64,000 bases of DNA from Oryzias latipes. Lineage: Eukaryota > Chordata > Actinopteri > Beloniformes > Adrianichthyidae. The stretch spans positions 16,980,536 to 17,044,535 of the forward strand of contig NC_019860.2 in the NCBI RefSeq assembly GCF_002234675.1, read 5' to 3'. Of this stretch, positions 32,601-42,987 are shown in pieces; positions within the stretch are counted from its first letter, which is position 1; every line of letters begins with the position of its first letter. The notes under the pieces were generated by a model, which did not search any database, had not been told where the DNA came from, and was given only the letters and a program-made list of their open reading frames with translations. A program made the translations under genes and the position numbers.

Positions 32601-35600
32601 ATTCATTGGAGCATCAGTTGTAATAATTTTCTTAAAGTGGTTTTGGAAGAAGAGAATCATATATTCTCATTCCACGCTGTAAAGTTGGGGGAGATTTGCT
32701 GCAACATCGAATGTTATTTATTTGCCCTTTAATTTTGGCGGGGTGTGGATCCCCCATTCCTGCACCTGCCGGGGAGTTGATTGTCACATTCACTGTGGAA
32801 ACTGCTTCGGAGTGGGCGGAGCCTCACAGCAGCACGCGCTCCTGCTTAGTGAGAACAGAAATAGCCGAACAAAACGCGCTTTTAAATTCATATCTCCAAA
32901 CGCGTTGCCAGATTTGACGCTTTTCAGAACATAAGCCGCCAAGGAGGCCTGGAAAGGGCTTGTGTTTGACAAATCCCTCAACCAATCAAGTATGTTTATG
33001 TAAAATGGGAAACTTTACTGTCGTGTCGCATTACCTGCAGGCGGTTCGGCGCCGTCCTCAATCCTCTGCAGCCACTGCAAAACAGAGGGGGCTGCTACAA
33101 CACTGTCGGCCGGGTACTGATAAACCTCCTCCCCGTCTGGTAAATGCGTGAGCACCAGCGCAGGAAGTGGGGGCATGTACCCCAGGTAAGATCCCAGGAC
33201 GGACATCCCTGCTGGAGTGCTGCCTCTGACAAGCGCAGAACCAAAAACGTTGACGCACCAACCCAGATTCTGGTGAGAGAAATCCTCACGATGAATCGCG
33301 TACAGGTGAATCCAGCAGGCCAGGTACCGCTCCATCCTGGCTCCTCCCAGCTCCACCGCTCTCCTCATCTCCTCCACCAGCTCCTGGTTCTGCTTCTGCC
33401 CGATCTCGTCCTCCTCTTCTCCCACGAAGAGCAGGAGCAAGGCTTTACCCAGCGACAGGAAGGACGGCAGGTTGTCCACCGTTAGCTCAGGCTGTCAATA
33501 GAATAAAAAGACAAATGTTGGCCATTTTCTGCTTTAATGTCAAAGAGATATGAAGCTATCAAAAAACCTGAATACCGATATCCTAAATAAGGCCATTATA
33601 TATGTTTTTGGTGTTTTTAACATGTTTTTGTGACATTTAGTGGTAAATCAGGAGCGGATGAAAAAAAAGTTGTTTGTTACGTAGGATATGCGCCTCAAGT
33701 TCCCTGCTCTGCTCCATTCTGATGCATCCACTTGCAGGAATAAATAGATCCGTGTACGTCTTTGTTTATATCTTATAGTGCTCGCCGTGTTTGTTGCACC
33801 GTTAGATTGGGGGTTGTGAGGGGCTGTAAGCCAGCAGGAGGGAGTGTAAACAGAGAGCTCTCAGCAGTGTGGAGAGGAAGGAGGCTAGGGTTTGCAAATT
33901 TTGAATGAACTACTGCAGCTCCGCAGAAACGATTTTAAAATAGATGTTCGGAGTGAGACTTTGACTTGGTTTCTCTAATGCAACATTCAAAACCAGGCAT
34001 CTGCTGTGTCTTCAGTTACGCGCTAAACGCGCAATGTTGAACCCGCTTTTAGCATACGATGTTCAGACTCAACCGTGGCTACGTAATTGTAGCGCATGTA
34101 CTCGCATATGAAAGAGGCTTGTTGAAACGGACCAAATCCCTCGCTCCAGGCTTTTTCCTTCTCAGCTCTATTCCGATATACAGTACAGACCAAAAGTTTA
34201 GACACACCAAACCTTTGGTCTGTACTGTATAAAAGAAGTGGTTTCGTGTGATTCCGGCTGAGCACAAATCGCAATTACTAATTCCTCCTCTATGACTGAT
34301 ATTCAAATGGTTGGCACTTCTGTGAATTAAAGAGGACGTCATCAACTACCAAATCTGAGTCCCTGATTGGTCAAAGTTTGACTGGTTTATCTTCCAACAT
34401 GTGTTTATTGGCAGCATTTTGTCGGTAGAAACTGAAATTTTACTTCAAAACTTGTGTAGTGACGCATGAATGAGAGTTTTAAACATAAATACGTTCATAT
34501 CAAAATACAATATTAAAGTTATTTGTATAGCACCTTTCAAGATACAAATCACAAAATTCTTCACAGTAAAATATGGAATATAAAAAATAATTTTAAAAAG
34601 AGTCTGCAGATCTGAGGAAGGGAGTTCCAGAGGGATGGAGCCACTGCTGCAAAGGCTCTTTCACCTTTAGGCCGCATTTACACTGCAGGTCTTGATGCCC
34701 ATATCTGATTTCCGGACTATATCCAATTTTTTTGACGACCTGCTTACATTATCTTTTAAAAGTGACCCGTATCTGATTTTTGCATTTACACTATACAATG
34801 CTGAAACTATCAAACGTAGACGTTCTGAGGACTAGTAGCAGTATTTCCGCCTTCCGCAGACCTCTTTCGGACTTTTGTGATTGCGGTTGTCATGGAGGCA
34901 AGGCGGCGACGGAAGGAGGCGTTGCCTTGGGCGCTCCTGAGGGGATGCGCGGGAGAGGAAGAAGTGTTTGCAGACGTGCTGTACTAGCAGTTTGATCCAA
35001 GTGTTGAACCTTTCCTGCGCTATGACTTCTCTTTTCCAACCGTGGTCAGAAACGCACGGGAGATTTCCTCCGGGTTCACTTTTCCGTTCTGAACCTCCGG
35101 CCTCCAGAGTGGGTTAAGAAAGACTCCAAAACGTTTGGGGGAGACACCTTCTTTTTAATTTACGGTTCTCCGACAGTCCCCCGCTCCGCGCTCACGCTCC
35201 TCTCCTCTCCTTACACACGCAAGCACGCCCGCGCGCTCACACACACACACACACAGTCCCCATCATACACGCCCCTCAAAGAAATAAATGGCTTCTAGCC
35301 TGTTCCAGAGCAACGGTGTCCCGGTTGATTAGTTACCGTTTGTGTCCGGACGGGACATAACAGCGGTTTCCAACTACGGTCTGAAGCCTGAGGCTGAAAG
35401 GTAACACGCTGACAGCAAAATCAGCGCATAAAAGCACCTTAATAAGTCATGTGATCTCAGTAGGTGGTGTCCTGAGTTGACGTCACTGACGTACGACTCG
35501 CATTTACTGGGGAATATCTGATTTGTCTGATTACATGGCACACACAAATGCACGGATCCGATTCGTATCTGATTCATTACCACATATGAATGAGGCCTGA

Positions 35601-38600
35601 ATCCGATCTGAGAAAATCGGAATCCATGCGCTTTTGTCCTGCTTACACGTTCACCGGTCATATCCGATCCGTGCCAAATGAGAGGAAAAAAATTGGAATT
35701 GGGTCACTTGAACCATGCAGTGTAAAGGCGGCCTTAGTTTTTAACCGTGTTCTCTTGACAACCAGCAGACCCTGGTCACATGACCTCAGGGACCTGCTGG
35801 GAGAGTACGGCTGCACATACAACCTTATTCATTGAAATTTGTTATGATTTGTGAAGGGCAGCAGGTTTCTTGTTGATGTTTTTGACCCACTTTTGACCCA
35901 CGCTTGTGGTGAGTTTTGTTATTACACATGTCGGCTCTCCCACCATTTGGATTCAAGTCCTTCCTGCTCCTGGGTTCCTTCGTGTCTCAAGCCGTAACAG
36001 AAATCGGTCACTTGAACGCGTGTTGCAGAGTCCGGATTTTCCAAAAATCGCTCGTTGTTGAATAAACTCGTAATATAAGAGAAGTTCTACCAGTCAAAAA
36101 GCTGGCACCTCGATTTTTAAGTCATGACTGCAACACAAGCCCATATGATGAACCAACCGCCGCCGTGCTTTACAGTGAGGAGTTTCAGACGAGAAAAGAA
36201 TGGCATTTGATCTTTTCAGGTCAGATGAGAGGCTTCCACTGGTGACTTTTCCTAATATGTTGTCCTCTTTTCACCCTGTTGTACAGTCAAGGTCTTTTAA
36301 GATGCTAACTGATGCTAGCACAGACTGAACTGTTGCTCTGGAACTGCAGTATTGTCCTGAAAATTGGGTAAAGTTGATGGCATGTCCAGATTAGCAATCG
36401 ACTATATATATATATATATCTATCGACATATTTTTCAACTCAATGCACTAATGACTTGTTTAAAAAAAATGAATTTTCTCCTTTTATTCCACCGTGGAAG
36501 CAGATATGATGAACTTTGTGTGGCCCTCATACTATTTCTTTTTGGGGGGAAATTCTTCTATTTTGTTGAATAAATATTGTCTTTGTAAAAAACGGTCAGA
36601 GGCTGTTAGAGGTCGCTTTCATCTTATCTTCAGGTCAGATGACTTTTCAAATAACCAGATTTCCAACGTCTCCTGAAGGCTGCACAGAGGCTACACTCAT
36701 CCAGTCTATAAGGAACTTTGTTATTCGAAGGGCCTGAATGGATATGAGGCTTTTGAAACGCACTTTAGTGATTGCTCCGAAGCTGCAAACGTCACAATTC
36801 TGGACACATTTCAAAGCAGTGCTGGTTAGAGAGGCGAATGTGCGTACCATGGGGTGGAGCATCGCCAAGCGAACCTGCGAAAGCAGCTCCGCCGCAGAGG
36901 AGGACGCCGCCGGCAGAGCCGACGGATGAGCAGGAGTCCTCCAGGAGGGAAAGGCCAACACGGCCGGAAGATGCAGGGCGTGGGCTGCAGCCCTGTGCGT
37001 CACACACAAACAAGGGGATCAGACACTAACTACTAAAGAAAAAAAGGCTAAAATCTAATTAAATGTTTACAGAATTTCAAAATAAAAGCATATAAGCTTG
37101 ATGAAACTAAGAAATGTGATTACTTTCTGCAGATACTGGTGGTGCAACATTTTTTACATAACTAGTGGCTTAAACTCAACAAGGGTATAATCTTATCATT
37201 TTAACTAAGAATTGTTCTGTTAAAAACTTAGAAAAAAGCTACTGGTCAATGCAACAATTCTTCAATTTAAAACACACTCAGCAGAAACTTAGGTTTCGTT
37301 TCTGCTGAAATTACTGCTTGGATCACAATAACCAAAAATTCAGCAATTTACGAAAATAAAGATGTACAATATCTAGAAAAAGTCATACATTTATAAAAAT
37401 AAGATTTAGACCATTTAAAAGAATAAAGTTTAGTTCTAAAGTTAAAAACATATATACTTGTGAACAAAAAGAAATGACATAATTCTGGGAAAAATGTGGT
37501 GCATTTCCAAAAAAAAAAAAAATCAACAATTATTGTTGTTAAAGTCATTCAAGTCTGGGAGAAAATCACACATTTATGAGAAAAAAACAAAAAACAATTG
37601 AAGAATAAAATCATACCATTGTGAGGAAAAAAGTCAAACTTTTGTGAAAACAAAATTAACAATTTACAAGAGTTAAGTCATAAATTTATGCCTCAAAGAG
37701 TGGTAATTTTAAAAGGAAAAAGTTGTACTTTTGTTTAGAAAAAAAAGTTACATTTAGCTTTTAAAATGTTTCAACACAGACAATCACACAACTTTCATTT
37801 ACACTGCTGACAATTCAGAGTAACAGGATGTAAAACTTTATTTTCATTTAACTGGAACTTTATTTTGAAAAAAAAGCATAACCTTTTCCTTGTAAAATTA
37901 TAACTTTTTAAATCATAAATTTGTGACTGTATTCTCATTATTATTTATTTTCGTTTATGGTGGCCCCAATACTACATCATTCAAATCAGTATAAAATTTC
38001 AAAATAAAACAAAAATGATTTTAACATGCATTCATTTGATCAGTTATTAGTTAAGGGCTATTTAAATAGTTGACAGGCCTATATGCTAAGAAGAAGAAAA
38101 TAGTTTTAAAAAACTGTTTTTCCATTAAAATCTGAACAAAATATTTAGCCTCTTTGGCCACGCCCACTTCAAAGTTCCAGACAATTGCAGAGGAGCTGGC
38201 AGAGGATGACCCATTTTATAGAGCAGCAGTGAAAATGTAGAATTTGGGGCGATACCATTTTTCTGCCGTTCCATCCATCAGTAGTCCGCTTAGCACTTCC
38301 CCTCTGAGGGACATGGCTGCCTCGAGGAACGCTGATGCATCTGCAAAAACAGTCAATCTACGTCTTTTTTTTTCAGATTTGCCACGTTTTATTTTGTAAT
38401 CAAGACATAATACTTCCTTTAAATTCTAATGAGAATTGTTATAATTATCTATTAATTTTTTTACAGCTACCTGTCGGTGACCTGAACAACCCCAAGACTC
38501 TGTCGGGTCTGTCGCCTGCTTGGGATCCGTGAGGTACTTCCTGAAGGAATGACGTCACTTCCTCCTGAGTAGATAGTCGCACTGGAGCAGCAGTGCGGCT

Positions 38601-40850
38601 CCTGAATGAAAATAAACACACCTGGCTGCATTAACATGTTCTTTGGTCACAGACGGAAGACTAGAACTTTAAAAGTCCAGCGGTAATTGGATCGATAATT
38701 GGAAAATGATCCCGTAAATCTGTCCTTAAACTTTTAAAGCAAGCCTGCAGGCGAACAGAAAACCCAAAAAAACCACAAGACCAATAAATGTCTGAGGAAA
38801 AATGAGGCGATGGGGATTGCAAAGTGTGGCTGGAAGCCTCTGAGAGAAGAAAACACTATTCTGATTTAGCTGTTTTAGGGGGAAAAAAAGCTTAACTTTA
38901 TTGAATCAAATCACAAAAATCAACTGGTTGTTGTTCAGACAAACATCTTAAGCTCAGAGAAGTCTAACATTTCCAAAGTGTTTGTTATGAATGAGCATAA
39001 CTTGTGTTTGGAGATTTGAAATATTCCATTTTCTTCTTTACTTTGCGTCCACTGGAGACACAAACCTGCATTAATTTTCTATTTTTATTATTTGGGTTCA
39101 CTTGAAGTCACACTCTGTAGTTAGAATCCAGAAGCATTGGTCTCAGGGAAACTGCACTACTGTATTGACGCACTCCTGACTACATTTTGAGCTAAAATGT
39201 TCCCAATTTTTTACGCACAAATGCTGCTAACATAGACATAAATACAGCCAATTGATATTCTATGATAACAGCCACAAGACTCTGCATTATTTTGGCTTGA
39301 TTGATGCATTTTCACATATAAATTAATAGAATTTCTTAAACATTTTGCAACCAGTTATTCGACTGCAGCTTTTTGTAACACCTTTTGGATCTAAAAACAG
39401 GGGGTGGGGCTTCTATCATAAAGCATTTTGATATGTGTATAAAATTCCTGCTATTTTTTAAAGCAATATAGCATCTGAACTAATTTTAGTATGATTTGAT
39501 TATGAATTTTTAACACAGCCTTAGCAGACATTTTTGTTTTCCCTTTTGGGTTTGTTACTCTGGGCTGGAACTGAAAACATCAAATAGCAAAATGTTGAAG
39601 TATTGCCCCATTTTTCATTTTAAATCCCTATAAAATTGGAAATTACTTTAGCACATGTACTTGTTTAAACATCCTTTTGAGTGAATCTGAAATAGAATGA
39701 CTTAGCTTAGCATCTTCTTACAGTATGATAAAGCGATGTAGCGCTTCACTGCCCAGCATGGATGCATAGTACTGCGGTGACTCTTGTGGGCGGAGCAGCA
39801 CAACGCTGGGAAACTCTGTGATTGGCTGGAAAGGCACGAGTGCGCCGGGCTGAGCGGCGCAGAGGTCAGTCCACTCTCCACAGTCCACCACGCTCATCAG
39901 AACATCGTCCACCTTGGACTCTAAAAATAAAATAAAAATGTAAATATTTGACACATCAAGAAGAAAAACAAGATTTAAATTGAGGCGCACAAAAACTTTT
40001 TTCTAATTAATTTTGAAAAATGGAATAAAACCACATTAGCTCGTATCAGATTTAAGTTCAAAAGGCTATTTTATTCCATTTGTGGACATAATTCGAATTA
40101 TTTAGCCCAAATTTCAAAGGGTAAAGCGTCTTAAAAACTAAATGTTTTATCACCTTGACGGGTAAGTTTGAGATTATTTACTCAGCTAATAATGTTGACA
40201 TTAACTCAAGGATTTTTAAAGCTGGGCGTTAGCAGAAAATAAAACATGTGAGGAATTCTTGCCTAAAACACAAAACTCAGGTATATGAACATTTAACAGA
40301 GAATTTTGTCCCCTTATTTTGGTAGAAAGTGAACATAAACTGAGATAATTTTGTGCGCTTACTTTGGCGCAAAGGGAGTTTAAAACACGACGTAAAAGAC
40401 AAAGTTTACCAGTTTACCTTCAAGTTTCTCTGCAACTCCAATGAAGGAGCTGAGAAATGCCATGGAAACAGCATCCCCTAGTGGTCAAAACCATAAAATA
40501 TTATGAAACTATGGGTTGATGTTCTATAATCAACAAAAAAAACGTCTATTTTTCTGTCATTAAAGAAAACAAAAAGGAACTTCACTGAGATCAGTTTTAC
40601 ATTTGAGGTAGAACAGCACCACCGTGAGGCTGCTTTGTGCAACTTCAGAGTGGAAGTTTTCAGAGGTTAGCTGGGTAATGGAGTCCAAATCCATCAGGTT
40701 GCCTGTGTTTTCGAAGACAGACGCTGCAACTTCATCATTCAGCTTTCCTTAGGAAAACAAAATACAAATACATCAAGAAACGCTTTTTTTTCCTGTTGAG
40801 GTTTTATTTTTACCTTTTTTTTTTTACCAAATTGTGATTCATCCTCCTCT

Positions 40851-40881
<31 letters not shown>

Positions 40882-42956
40882 TGTCTTGATCTAGGAAGAT
40901 CTCGGAGACCTCATCGAGGCTGTGTAAGGTCAAATACTTCACCTCTGAACTCTGGAAGCAGAGAGAAATGTCTAATTAAAAAGGCAAAATCTCCGTCTGA
41001 TTGTGAACGAGAGCGTCGCACCTTCTCGGGCCGGCGGTACGCAACGTTGAACTCCTCGGGGGTTTTCACCGCGGGACTCTGTCTGTGAGCGGATGATCGG
41101 GGAGGGGGGTTACGCTAACAGAAGGGGGCAAAGGCAACCGTTCTTCTGCAAGCACAGCTTTGCCATACCTGTGCACCAGCAGCAGGAGAGCGACGCCGCG
41201 CAGCCTCCAGGCCAGAGCGCCCGCCGCATCCCGGTCCAGGTGCTCCGTCGCCGGCCGGGAAAAGAGGAAGACCTGGGGGGTCAGCTGGTAGGGGAACTGA
41301 GGCGGCGGGACGGAGGAGGGGTCGACGTCCACTTCAAGCTGCCGACGAGACAAACGCCGTTTTCAGCATGTCAGAGCAGCACAGGTGTGAGAAAAAGGAA
41401 CTGGCGATGACGCACCACTAAAGGCGCCTCCATCAGCTGCAGGAAGGAGTGCAGGTTCAGGGTGGACAGGGCCCTCCTCATACGGGTCACAGGGCAGCGC
41501 TCGGAAGCCGTGGGGGTGGGGAACCCGCCGGGGATCCGGCAGTGCAGGAACCAAACCCGAGACGACAGCGAGGACTCATTCACCCTGCAGGGAAGTAAAA
41601 TTCAGATCAGGGTCAGATTCAAATCGACGCTTCAGTCATTTCCTTATATGCAATTTTCCTCCTACTTTGCGCCCAATACAGAGTTTTTCAGCACCAATGT
41701 CCAAATACAGAATCTAAAACCCACTTTTTATCGCCTTTAGTCCTTGCAGGTGGACTTTCTGATACGCTAGGATCATCATCCCATCAGTTCAAAGCCCCAC
41801 ACCATCATCCGACCACCACCATGTTTGCCGGTTAAAAGATCCCAACAAACTTTCTGTCCAAATGTTTTTTTTTTTTATTTGTGAGTTTTTGGGTTTGTTT
41901 GTTCGTTCTACTGCTTTGTGACCTCCTGGCTGGTTTCTAGCTGGGTTCTTTGACTCATTTTGGAAGGTTCTCCACCGTTCTAAATGTTCTGTGGTTGATG
42001 ACTTTGACTGCAGATTTAAAATGCTTTAAGTTTCTTTTTTATCCTTATTATGATATCTATATATTATTTTTTTTAATTATTTCTTTATTTTTATTTTTTT
42101 TAGATAGTAGCTTCTACTTATGTGGTGTTTTTTCTATTCAAAAGGTCAGAATATAATGAAGACTTTCTATAGCAAAGCTTTTTTTTGTTAATATAATTCA
42201 TTTTGTTTGTATTTTTTGGTGGTTTTTTTTGTTTGTTTGCACCATACCAAAGCAAAAGTCGCTTAAAGAATATTCTAAAAGGTAGAAATAATCTCTGTTT
42301 AATCTAAATCATAACACAATGTATAAACTGCTGAGTCATTGAGAGACCAGCTGCTTTCCTCCAATGCCTGAGCTTCAACAGCACTGTTAACAGGTTGATT
42401 GTCCAATGGGTGTGCTCCCAATTATTGAGAATTCTTCTCAGGTGTGTTCCCTGTGGTCATGCCATGTCACTGCCTATTTAAACTGCACCTGCACCAATAA
42501 ACAATGGATTGTATGTTCTGACTGCAGACTGTGTCCCAGTGTGTGCTTTTGCTCCCCTTTAGAAGGCCACGTTTAACAAGCACAACACATGTGATCCCCT
42601 CCTGAAGGAAAAAGGGCAGAAACTCACCCCAACTGTTTCAGTACAGGACCTCCAGTGATGAGGATGAACTGATGTTTGGATCCATACACGTACGCCGTCT
42701 CCATGATCGACCTGTGCTCTGAAACAACGCATTTCTGCTCAACGGCGTGGTTTTCCTCAGCGTTTTCTCAGCGTCTCGTCTTCACCTTGTGTTCCCAGGC
42801 TTTGGACGTAGCTGAGGACCATGTCCTTCTTCCCTCTGGCTGTCCTCTCCATGGCCAGGAGGTCGGCGTCCGTGTGGACGTACTTCACCTCCTCGCGTAG
42901 TATGGCGCTGGAGGAGACACAAAAAATGGTTTTTGGTCCCGTCACGCCCCCCCCAC

Positions 42957-42987
<31 letters not shown>

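Noticed and set aside
33144..33485. 113-aa ORF on the plus strand
   Set aside because: Shadow of txndc16 exon 17 on the other strand.
37350..37960. Regularly spaced repeats as a CRISPR-like array
   Set aside because: Units are imperfect, AT-rich and vary in length with no unique spacers, in an intron of a vertebrate gene. A degenerate minisatellite fits.
40849..40890. CCT/CTT repeat as a stand-alone microsatellite
   Set aside because: It is the antisense view of the Glu-rich coding tract of txndc16 exon 10, so it was annotated with the gene.
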